27,161 nucleotides of DNA from IMG/VR virus record IMGVR_UViG_3300027708_000254, positions 1 through 27,161 of that record; one strand, 5' to 3'. The notes under the pieces are model-generated. The model ran no database searches. It had not been told where the DNA came from and was given only the letters and a program-made list of their open reading frames with translations. Positions 1-6,700 of this stretch are shown here, in pieces. Source of the stretch: a virus. Every line of letters begins with the position of its first letter. Positions within the stretch are counted from its first letter, which is position 1. The translations under genes and the position numbers were made by a program.

Positions 1-245
1 GCTGTTACTGCGGTGTATTCGATCAATGTCCACGTGCCAGTTTTTGGATTAACTGTCAGCACAGTGCTGGTACCCTGTTCACTTGTAGCACCACGCCATT
101 GCGGCGTTTCCCCAAATTCTTCTACCATAGTACGAAACACCTTTTCAGTATTGTCACATACTACTGGCTTGTTCAATCTGCGTGTTTGGGCCGACACTGT
201 AGTCAATACAGCTACCATGCATAGGAGGGCTAAAATGTTCTTCAT
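1..245 (-). CDS. Secreted small protein, C-terminus cut by the window edge
   Basis: This reading frame starts at the ATG at 245-243 and stays open to the left edge, so only the first 81 codons are seen. The N-terminus is a textbook signal peptide: MKN, a hydrophobic run ILALLCMVAVLTTV, then SAQ as a likely signal peptidase I site near residue 20. The mature part contains a cysteine (KPVVCDNT), a short helix-like stretch (EKVFRTMVEEFGETPQW) and NPKTGTWTLIEY. The NPKTGTWTL ending resembles small exported proteins of unknown function that I associate with marine phages. It is probably sent to the periplasm. The element GTACTTAAATAC lies three bases before the ATG. I cannot assign a function. The plus-strand frame over the same bases is judged a shadow. 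Confidence 0.75.
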   Translation of the reverse strand, partial: MKNILALLCMVAVLTTVSAQTRRLNKPVVCDNTEKVFRTMVEEFGETPQWRGATSEQGTSTVLTVNPKTGTWTLIEYTAVT

Positions 246-248
246 ATG

Positions 249-260
249 GTATTTAAGTAC
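249..260 (-). promoter_or_regulatory. Promoter-like element GTACTTAAATAC
   Basis: Read on the minus strand, GTACTTAAATAC ends three bases before the ATG of the secreted-protein gene. The identical 12-mer sits in the same place before the oxygenase gene that starts at 3367. TTAAAT could be a weak -10 box, or TAAATA a degenerate late promoter. No good -35 box is visible here. Confidence 0.4.
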
Positions 261-312
261 TTCCCCAAATTTTTTTGCGCAGGAAATTTACTGACCTGTA
301 GACCCATTTCTG

Positions 313-320
313 TATAAATA
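313..320 (+). promoter_or_regulatory. T4-type late promoter TATAAATA
   Basis: A perfect TATAAATA, followed by CT, lies 23 bases before the ATG at 344. It matches the T4-superfamily late promoter read by the gp55/gp33 late transcription system. It should drive the 135-aa gene and perhaps the small gene after it. Confidence 0.75.
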
Positions 321-343
321 CTCTTATACAATAGGACACTCAT

Positions 344-751
344 ATGACAACTCCCCAAGATTACCGTACTCTAGTAGACAAGCTAGAAGCCATACAAGAA
401 AGCCCAGCTAGTGTCTTCACACCCAAACAGTCACAATCAATCGCTAATGCTGTGACCTCGCCAGATACTTCAGGCTCAGTACTTAGAGCCTTGCTTACCA
501 CTGGCATGAGTGTAGTGCCTGAAATTGTTGCATTTTTAATGAAAAACAAAAGCCAATTGAGTCCCAAGTGTCAAGGAATACTTCAACAGTTTGATACTGG
601 TGATAAGTTAAAAGCTCCAAGTCCACAGCCAACGTGGAGTGGGCCAGCTACATACGATCCAAGCACCACCGGTTCAGCACCGAGTCCACAGCCTACGCCA
701 GCTACTGGCGGCCCGGCTGTCGCAGTCCCTGCTCCAGGTAAATCAGTGTAG
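344..751 (+). CDS. Late protein with capsid-targeting-like N-terminus and proline-rich tail
   Basis: A 135-aa protein of unknown family behind a late promoter. Residues 1-19 (MTTPQDYRTLVDKLEAIQE) form a predicted amphipathic helix ending in I-Q-E followed by S. That matches the (L/I)-x-E|(A/G/S) site cut by T4 prohead protease gp21 in internal head proteins. A similar start is seen in the genes at 1517 and 13917. The middle is helical with one hydrophobic stretch (residues ~47-67, VLRALLTTGMSVVPEIVAFLM). From residue ~90 the chain is rich in Pro, Ser, Thr, Gly and Ala with two copies of PSPQPT, so it is probably disordered. I infer a virion-packaged protein. No catalytic motif is visible. Confidence 0.75.
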   Translation: MTTPQDYRTLVDKLEAIQESPASVFTPKQSQSIANAVTSPDTSGSVLRALLTTGMSVVPEIVAFLMKNKSQLSPKCQGILQQFDTGDKLKAPSPQPTWSGPATYDPSTTGSAPSPQPTPATGGPAVAVPAPGKSV

Positions 752-768
752 CTTGTACTATATACTGC

Positions 769-1002
769 ATGATCAACAGCCGTGAATACTATGTGCTTAC
801 GCTACATCCCAACTATAAAGAAGTGCTGACTTGGGTGTTTGACAACAATTTAAAGCATGAAGTACACCTTAATCGTACACGCTTTTGGGTGCCCATAGAC
901 TCTAGCTTGCATACTTACTTTCAATTATGGCTTAAGGATTCATGTGGGTCGGTAGATCCTAGCTTAGATCTAGCTACAGGCTTACCCATATCCAGCCAAT
1001 AA
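769..1002 (+). CDS. Small hypothetical protein, 77 aa
   Basis: It follows the 135-aa gene by 17 bases and may share its late promoter. The protein has a plausible globular composition (NSREYYVLTLHPNYKEVLTW, several Trp and Tyr), with no signal peptide or membrane segment. I recognise no family. There is no clear Shine-Dalgarno before the ATG, which lowers confidence. Its last 29 bases overlap the end of the minus-strand 41-aa gene at 974-1099. Confidence 0.5.
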   Translation: MINSREYYVLTLHPNYKEVLTWVFDNNLKHEVHLNRTRFWVPIDSSLHTYFQLWLKDSCGSVDPSLDLATGLPISSQ

Positions 1003-1099
1003 GCAAGCCTAGACCAAACGACCATAGCATGACTACGATGCTGACAGGTATGAATATCCATTCATCCAATACGTAACGTTCTAGTCTACTTAGGTCCAT
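974..1099 (-). CDS. Small single-pass membrane protein, 41 aa
   Basis: A short frame from the ATG at 1099-1097 to TAG at 976-974. The protein begins with a charged helix (MDLSRLERYVLDEW) followed by one strongly hydrophobic segment, residues ~15-39 (IFIPVSIVVMLWSFGLGLLI, then GWIWV), typical of an inner-membrane helix. The start overlaps the last ten bases of the upstream minus-strand gene (CAATGGACCTAA holds both signals), which suggests translational coupling. It could be a holin-like or membrane-anchored accessory peptide, but nothing shows which. Its end overlaps the convergent 77-aa gene. Confidence 0.55.
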   Translation of the reverse strand: MDLSRLERYVLDEWIFIPVSIVVMLWSFGLGLLIGWIWVSL

Positions 1100-1347
1100 T
1101 GTAATAAGAATAAGGTTTTGTAAGTGGGTTTCTTAAATGCTATACAGGCTTGCCAATAGTCTACTGACGTTCCATTATGATACGCCCAATGACTATAATG
1201 ACTGCCTATATGCGTGTTGAGCCATGCTTCCATAACGTCTACAGCAGTAACCCAATCCAACTGATCGTTGACAATAATCATGGGCCAGTGAGCAGTGGCA
1301 ACGTGCTCGAAAGGATGTAGCTCTGGAAGATAATAGCTTCTTGGCAT
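1090..1347 (-). CDS. Small hypothetical protein, 85 aa
   Basis: I take the ATG at 1347-1345; a longer frame from a TTG at 1374 is possible but would run through the promoter-like TAAATA just upstream. The protein is rich in aromatic residues and histidine (HPFEHVATAHWP, HIGSHYSHWAYHNG) and has no hydrophobic helix. The family is unknown. It overlaps the downstream 41-aa membrane-protein gene by ten bases, so the two probably act or are expressed together. TAAATA ends about five bases before the ATG, like the other minus-strand genes of this block. Confidence 0.55.
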   Translation of the reverse strand: MPRSYYLPELHPFEHVATAHWPMIIVNDQLDWVTAVDVMEAWLNTHIGSHYSHWAYHNGTSVDYWQACIAFKKPTYKTLFLLQWT

Positions 1348-1395
1348 GATAATATTTAGTATAGAGGCAAGCAAGCGTGTAACTGATATGTAATC

Positions 1396-1479
1396 TTGCG
1401 TTTTACCGCTTGCTACTTCGTAGCTTAGGCTTATCTGCGCTGGCGCTTCGCGTGAAAATCTGCGTTTTCCGCCCTGCGG
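1396..1479. repeat. Cluster of small hairpins and a near-direct repeat
   Basis: This intergenic stretch holds GCTAC-TTC-GTAGC (1412-1424), a weaker GCG-CTT-CGC (1443-1451) and CCGC-CCT-GCGG (1469-1479). TGCGTTTTACCGC (1397-1409) and TGCGTTTTCCGC (1461-1472) form a near-direct repeat. It is more GC-rich than its surroundings and lies just before a late promoter. No T-run follows, so it is not a standard terminator. Confidence 0.45.
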
Positions 1480-1481
1480 TG

Positions 1482-1489
1482 AATAAATA
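1482..1489 (+). promoter_or_regulatory. T4-type late promoter AATAAATA
   Basis: AATAAATA followed by CTTC lies 27 bases before the ATG at 1517, at a distance similar to the late promoter at 313. TAGGGA at ~1504-1509 could serve as a weak ribosome-binding site. Confidence 0.7.
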
Positions 1490-1516
1490 CTTCATAAACC
1501 GTGTAGGGATTAGCAT

Positions 1517-2749
1517 ATGAGTGAATTGAGAAAACTAATAGATCATTTGACATACATCGAAGAAGGCGGCCAGCTGATTCGAGAATTAGACGCCAAAACT
1601 GGACGTGTGGTCAGTAAGCCGGCGCCAGCTGTGGGTGGTAAAAAATGGCCCACATCAGATGCTGAAATTCGTGCATTTCAAAGAGCCAATCCTCCGCTAG
1701 TAGTGGATGGCATGATTGGTCAACAAACCCTGGGCAAGTTGCGACAACTGGGCTATGCGCCGCCAGCTGGATTCAAACCAGTAGCAGACAAGGCCACTGT
1801 GCCAGGTGCCGCCCCCGCAAAAGAATTAGGGTCAAACACCGCAGGTAATATTTCGGATTTTTCAGCAGGGCCAGTAGCTACACCAAAACCACAGTCCGCA
1901 AGTTCACAGCCAGCTGATGCAGAAGACGATGATGATTCATCGTCGGTATGGAATCCACCCACAGCGGGTCGTAACGCAGACGGCAGTTACAACTCAGACC
2001 ATCCATTTGTAAAGGCCATGGATGCAAAAATGGCCAGAAACAAAAACCCCAATGGTAACAACGGACATGATGGTTCAGGCATTGCGCCCGATGCTGACCC
2101 TGAAGATCCCAAAACATGGCCCAAGGGAGTTACCAAAGCACCGGACTTTGGTTATCTAGACCCCAATGGCAAGTGGATTCCTACACCTTTTCACGTGAGA
2201 GATGCAAATGGCCGTTGGAATTTTCCTCGAACCAGCCCAGCAAATCGAACGGGTATTCCTGCCAGTCAAATGTCCCCATTCCAAGTTGCAGTGCAAAAGA
2301 TGGATTATAAATCCAACCTCAGCAGTGCTTCTGCTATTGAACAAGTTAAATTTGTAAAACTGCCCAATGGTGCTCCTGAGATACCAGGATTCCAACAAGT
2401 AGATGCAAATAAATTCAGCAACGATGCCCGACAGCCAGGACTGGATAAAACTGTAGATTGGGTGTATGCATATCAGCGAGGCAAGGACTTTGTTTTGATT
2501 GCGCCCATGTTGTTTTACAACACAAAACTCAGTATAGGTAGGCATTATGCCAATTGGACTGGTCAGGGAATAAAGACCGACGACGATCGTGTACCATCAG
2601 CTAACGGTACTGTTTTTGTGGCTAATCAAAGTTTCAATGCCAATGACATGATCTTGACCGTGGTTGTAAATACCAGTATAGGTGCTGGTAACATTGGTCC
2701 TCAAATTCTAAAACGCATAACAGCATCCGGCGGACTCACACCGGTCTAA
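1517..2749 (+). CDS. Late virion-type protein with peptidoglycan-binding-like domain, 410 aa
   Basis: Residues 1-16 (MSELRKLIDHLTYIEE) form a helix ending I-E-E before G, matching the T4 prohead-protease site (L/I)-x-E|(A/G/S). After a linker, residues ~47-82 look like a PG_binding_1 domain: AEIRAFQRANPP, then VDGMIGQQTLGKLRQLGY, with the usual A-x-x-x-FQ and D-G-x-x-G-x-x-T-x-x-x-L signature. A long Pro/Ser/Asp-rich, low-complexity stretch follows (~85-200), including a run of D and S. The C-terminal ~160 residues look globular (VDWVYAYQRGKDFVLIAPMLFYNT) and I do not recognise them. No lytic catalytic motif is visible. Behind a late promoter, it is probably part of the particle; packaging and ejection are inferred. 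It converges on the oxygenase gene with a 12-base gap. Confidence 0.75.
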   Translation: MSELRKLIDHLTYIEEGGQLIRELDAKTGRVVSKPAPAVGGKKWPTSDAEIRAFQRANPPLVVDGMIGQQTLGKLRQLGYAPPAGFKPVADKATVPGAAPAKELGSNTAGNISDFSAGPVATPKPQSASSQPADAEDDDDSSSVWNPPTAGRNADGSYNSDHPFVKAMDAKMARNKNPNGNNGHDGSGIAPDADPEDPKTWPKGVTKAPDFGYLDPNGKWIPTPFHVRDANGRWNFPRTSPANRTGIPASQMSPFQVAVQKMDYKSNLSSASAIEQVKFVKLPNGAPEIPGFQQVDANKFSNDARQPGLDKTVDWVYAYQRGKDFVLIAPMLFYNTKLSIGRHYANWTGQGIKTDDDRVPSANGTVFVANQSFNANDMILTVVVNTSIGAGNIGPQILKRITASGGLTPV

Positions 2750-2761
2750 GTTACTAAAACC

Positions 2762-3367
2762 TCATCTAGGCTCTAAACGTAAAAATAGGGCAAAAAGTAC
2801 GCTATAGCGATAGCTAGAACCCAGGTTTCCACCCGTGTGCCAACTTCTATGTGTATTTGCACTAAACCAGCCATTACTGTATGTAGACGGCATTCTTAGG
2901 CCGTTATTGCCTTTTTCCGTGGTATAAAAGGTTGTGCTATGTTTTCGATTATCCTTCTCATCAAAAAACATCATACCCGTGGCCACTGCCGCTCGATAGT
3001 CTATATGTATGCCCGTAGTCCAGCCTGGATCATCCCTATATAACTCGCATACTTGACTTGTATTGGCTTCAAGTTGTGCCAAGCTGGTGCCAGGCCATAT
3101 GTGATCTTTGAACTCAGGATTGCCATACATATATGTGAGTAAATGGGGAAGTCCCTGTCTAAGATGTGAGACAATTGATTGCAAATGGGGGGTAGCATCA
3201 AGTGCGGTTGAATGCTCGTCATGTGTTTCTACCCGTGCCCGTTTACGGAATCCACAGGTATATTTCCAATCAAGCTGTTCTAGTTCTTTGATAGTTTGTT
3301 CTCTATCGGGCCAGTCAGCATGTACTGTGTATAAACAACGGTTTGAATGTGGAGACAATTTCAACAT
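2762..3367 (-). CDS. 2OG-Fe(II) oxygenase-like protein, 201 aa
   Basis: The C-terminal half carries an oxygenase-type pattern: GIHIDYR with H121 and D123 as candidate iron ligands, a distal histidine at H173 or H177 (NTHRSWHTGG), and R187 in SYRYSVLFAL as a candidate 2-oxoglutarate contact. Enzymes of this fold hydroxylate or oxidise proteins, nucleic acids or small molecules; the substrate here is unknown. The N-terminal ~100 residues are not recognisable. I start at the ATG at 3367-3365; a TTG 21 bases upstream would run through the promoter. A host-type promoter (TTGACC, 17 bases, TTAAAT) ends five bases before this ATG. It is divergent from pqqA. Confidence 0.65.
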   Translation of the reverse strand: MLKLSPHSNRCLYTVHADWPDREQTIKELEQLDWKYTCGFRKRARVETHDEHSTALDATPHLQSIVSHLRQGLPHLLTYMYGNPEFKDHIWPGTSLAQLEANTSQVCELYRDDPGWTTGIHIDYRAAVATGMMFFDEKDNRKHSTTFYTTEKGNNGLRMPSTYSNGWFSANTHRSWHTGGNLGSSYRYSVLFALFLRLEPR

Positions 3368-3372
3368 CACGT

Positions 3373-3401
3373 ATTTAAGTACGTACAAACACTGGGGTCA
3401 A
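3373..3401 (-). promoter_or_regulatory. sigma70-like promoter abutting the oxygenase start
   Basis: On the minus strand, TTGACC (3401-3396) is followed after 17 bases by TTAAAT (3378-3373), and the ATG comes five bases later. The -10 lies inside the 12-mer GTACTTAAATAC shared with the gene at 245. The transcript would have almost no leader. Confidence 0.55.
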
Positions 3402-3428
3402 ATAATGATATTCACTATAGATTTCGGG

Positions 3429-3441
3429 CTCATATGGTGCT
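3429..3441 (+). promoter_or_regulatory. Possible extended -10 promoter for pqqA
   Basis: TGGTGCTATTATAC upstream of pqqA contains TG-C-TATTAT, an extended -10 form, with no good -35 box. It would leave a leader of roughly 45-50 bases. No late-promoter TATAAATA lies in front of pqqA. The call is weak. Confidence 0.3.
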
Positions 3442-3492
3442 ATTATACAGATACATACTAGTGCAGTATGTATTTTATAAAGGAGAACTACT

Positions 3493-3564
3493 ATGTGGAC
3501 TACACCATCAGCAACAGACATGCGCTTTGGTTTTGAAATCACTATGTACGTGATGAATCGCTAA
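3493..3564 (+). CDS. pqqA: PqqA, precursor peptide of pyrroloquinoline quinone (PQQ)
   Basis: A 23-codon gene whose product begins MWTTPSATDMRFGFE and ends ITMYVMNR. It has the standard PqqA length, the MW-x-x-P start, the R-x-G-x-E core and the E15-x-x-x-Y19 pair. In known systems PqqE (radical SAM) with chaperone PqqD links Glu15 to Tyr19, which become the PQQ skeleton. The best ribosome-binding site in the window, AGGAG at 3481-3485, lies seven bases before the ATG, and a strong terminator begins 16 bases after the TAA. No pqqB, C, D or E is in the window, so it would rely on host enzymes. The FGFEITMY form resembles proteobacterial, especially beta-proteobacterial, PqqA. The likely role is to raise PQQ supply during infection, for example for methanol or glucose dehydrogenases; this is inferred. 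Confidence 0.88.
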   Translation: MWTTPSATDMRFGFEITMYVMNR

Positions 3565-3579
3565 TAAGTCAGCAGTCAA

Positions 3580-3606
3580 CAAAAAGCCCCGTGAGGGGCT
3601 TTTTTA
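3580..3606. terminator. Bidirectional Rho-independent terminator
   Basis: AAAAAGCCCC and GGGGCTTTTT form a perfect ten-pair stem with a GTGA loop, with T-runs on both strands. It ends pqqA on the plus strand and the long tail-fibre transcript on the minus strand. The stop codon of the minus-strand 63-aa gene lies in its T-run. Confidence 0.92.
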
Positions 3607-3795
3607 TTCTTCACTAGTTTTATCAGGTTCTATTTCACTTCCCAGATTGGGCCATATCGTTTCTGCTATAGTTACACTGCCAATATCAACGTCAGGATTG
3701 TTGTATTGTTCCATGGTAACATTACGGCCACGAACAGGATCCCAAATTAATACTTCGGGACGATTATGTTCAAAACTTATTGATAGATTTGTCAT
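3604..3795 (-). CDS. Small protein downstream of the giant tail protein, 63 aa
   Basis: The ATG at 3795-3793 overlaps the stop of the 2308-aa gene as TAATG, so it is probably translated by coupling. A start at 3816 inside the upstream gene is possible. The protein (MTNLSISFEHNRPEVLIWD, then PVRGRNVTMEQYNNPDVDIG) is acidic at the C-terminus and has no membrane segment. It is the last gene of the fibre operon before the terminator. By position it may be a fibre-associated chaperone or a small virion part, but I do not recognise the family. Confidence 0.65.
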   Translation of the reverse strand: MTNLSISFEHNRPEVLIWDPVRGRNVTMEQYNNPDVDIGSVTIAETIWPNLGSEIEPDKTSEE

Positions 3796-6700
3796 TATGC
3801 TTGCGCTTCTCCCCATCGTATAATAACGTTACAGTTAGTATTAGTACCTGCAACCTTGTACACGTTAATGGCTAGGACGTCTGGACCGTTAGGGAATGTA
3901 CCGCGTCCGCCAATCGCTGTGGCTGTAAGTTCTTTTAATGGTGTTAAATCTAGTGTATCAGTATTACCTGGGTTTGATACGAATGAGAAAACCTGTTCGC
4001 CTGGTAATGCATACTGCGCACCAAATTTAAACTGCGGAGTATCACCTGCATTAATGGTACCGTTAGCGGACTGTGTGAATGTAATACGATAAGCAGTCGC
4101 ACCCGTTACGCTAGCACCAGTAAAGTCTGTGGCAGTGCCAGTTCCTGTACCAGTTACAATTAATGTACCAGCAACACTTGAAGTTACAACAAATGTTCCG
4201 TTGTATGCTCCACCAGTAATACCTGTAACTGTTACACTTGAACCTACTGGATATACTGTAGAACCTGTTAGTGTATAAGTTTGTGTAGAGCCGCCGCCCG
4301 TGCTTGAAGCCGCTGTTACCACACTGGCAGTACCGTTGAATGTGCGTGTGCTTACCTGTGTTACACTTGAACCTGCTGGGAACGCGGTATAACTTGAATT
4401 AAGTTTAGTACCAATTGTGGCTCCACTGGCCAGCCATGATATACTAGTAAAGAACAAATAGTTTTTACTAACATAAGCACTGGCACTACCCGCGGCGGTA
4501 GCTGTTACTGCAATGTTGTTTCCAGCACCACTGGCACTGTTGGCATTAGCATTGGCGCTCATAACAATTCTAGTATGACTTGTGCCGCCAATTGTAATGT
4601 ATCCTGTGGTTACACTGGCAATAGTTTGACCGCCGGTAATATAAGTCGATACGCTTAATGTATCGCCCACTTGGATACCACTAAATGTCCAATCAGCATC
4701 GGTTACTAGGAAGTCACTACGTGTTGCGCTTAATGCTCTAGCATAAGTTGTACTGCTTGCGCTGGTCGCTGTAATTGCAATATTATTGCCTGTACCACCT
4801 GTACTTGTTGAGTTTGCATTACCACTCATAATAACACGGGCGTAACTTGTACCAGCAATAGTTGTATAATTGGCCGTAATACTTGAAACTGTCTGACTAC
4901 CTGTTAAGTATGTTGCTACACTTAGCACGTCAGTAACGGCCGCTGTTGTAGCCGCGTATTCTGCTTGTGTTACTAGGAAATCGCTACGACTTGTACTTAA
5001 CGCTGTATTGTATGTGGCCGCTACACTGCTGGTAAATGTTATAGTAATATTTTGAGCGCCGTTTGTAGCGGCACCTGTACTAGTACTTGTACCTACTGCA
5101 CTCATTGTAATACGAGTATAATTTGTACCAGCAATATTAATATAAGATCGCGTAATACTGTTAATAGTTTGTGCACCGGTTAAGTATGTGGCCGCACTGA
5201 CTGTATCACCGACGGCCAGTGCAGTTGAAGCCGCAAACGCATCGTATGCAGTATCGGTAATTAAGAAATCATTACGGCTTGCGCTGATAGCACTGTTGTA
5301 TGTAAGATTATAAGGACTTACAATTGACAATGTTACGTTGTTGCCTGAACCAGCTGTACTTGTTACTGTTGGAGCTGTATTCAATACAATACGTGTATAA
5401 ATGCCACCGTTATAGCTTTGAGTAATACTAGAAATAGTTGTACCGCCTGCCACGTTGGCACCTGTAACACTATCACCTGACTGTGGCACTGGACTAATAG
5501 CACTAAACGCTGTGTTAGTAATTAAAATATCAGTACGTACTGTATTGGTCGCATTTTGATATCTTGTATTGGTACTGGTTGCGGCTGTTATGTTTTGACC
5601 TGCACCTGCTGTACTTGTAACGATTGGATTGGCACTTAATACAATTCGAGTATACGCACCACCGCTGTATGCTCTGGTAATGCTGACAATAGTAGTGCCG
5701 GCCGCGAAGGGGCCGCCTGAAATACTATCGCCTGGAATAATTGTACTGGTCAACCCATCGTACTGTGTATTGGTAATTAAAATATCGTTACGTGCTGTAC
5801 TAGTAGCATTAACATAATTATTATTGCCATAAGGCTGATTAGTTGCAAAACCAATTGCCGTTAATGTTTGAGCAACCGCGGTATATGGACTTCCGGAAGC
5901 GAATCCTAGGGCTGTAATACCGTTGGTTGCGTATCCAAAACTTTGTGCGGCCGCAGTTTGTGTCACAGCACTAAAACTTCTTGCTGTTAATGTATTAGTA
6001 ATTGGAGCAAAGCTTCTTGCCGTAATAGGAGTTGTAAATGCTCCTTGTACGGTTACGTTACTTGTACTTGTATTACCTGACCATGTTACACTACCACCAG
6101 ATGCAATTTGCGCAAAACTTGGTTGTCCGCCCGCCGCACTCGACGATAAGGTAGTCCATGTAATTTTAGTTGGATCTGTCGGATAGTTAACTGGATTTAA
6201 AATACCCTGTACAATAATTGCACCACCGCCACTTACTGTATCACTAGTAACTGAAATACCTGCTAATAATAATTGCGCACGATTTAACAGTTCTCTTTCA
6301 CCTAAATCTCCAGTAATAGCGTTACTTACGCTAGGTGCTAGTCGAATCAAGAATGATGTAGCAGGATCAACACTGGCTGTCACACCAGTAGATGCATAGT
6401 TAAAAATGTATCCACGGTCGCTATCAAATTGTCCGTCAATCATAAATGCCGAACCCCAGTGACTAATAATTGGAGTAATTGTATTACTGATTAATATTAC
6501 ACCCTGACCTACTGCATGGCCAGCGGCAACACCTGCTGAGAATGTTCTATTAGATCCTGCTACAAATTGTGTTAATGACGCACCACGTACACAGTTTAAT
6601 AAATTTGTACCGTCGTTATTTGTATAACGAATCATTTCGTTTTCAATCATTACAGTTCCGGCAGTTGGAAAGAAAAATGCATTAACTAAGGGAATAGTTG

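Noticed and set aside
13-294. Plus-strand open frame of 93 codons at the left edge
   Set aside because: The minus strand over the same bases encodes a signal-peptide protein with a better composition and a promoter-like element at its start. The plus-strand frame has no ribosome-binding site and runs into the late promoter region.
2156-2545. Minus-strand 129-codon frame inside the 410-aa gene
   Set aside because: The plus-strand gene has a late promoter, a targeting-like N-terminus and a recognisable domain. The minus-strand frame is Cys/Ile-rich without start signals.
1517-2749. Endolysin call for the 410-aa protein because of the peptidoglycan-binding-like domain
   Set aside because: No catalytic domain of a lysozyme, amidase, peptidase or transglycosylase is visible, and the N-terminus looks like a capsid-targeting peptide.
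3389-3492. Riboswitch or structured leader before pqqA
   Set aside because: I looked for glutamine-riboswitch-like and other conserved elements and saw no convincing match, only a possible extended -10 box.
3108-3553. Plus-strand frames of 117 and 68 codons over the oxygenase start and pqqA
   Set aside because: They cross the promoter region and the pqqA ribosome-binding site in other frames. The 23-codon pqqA frame has the family match and the start signals.
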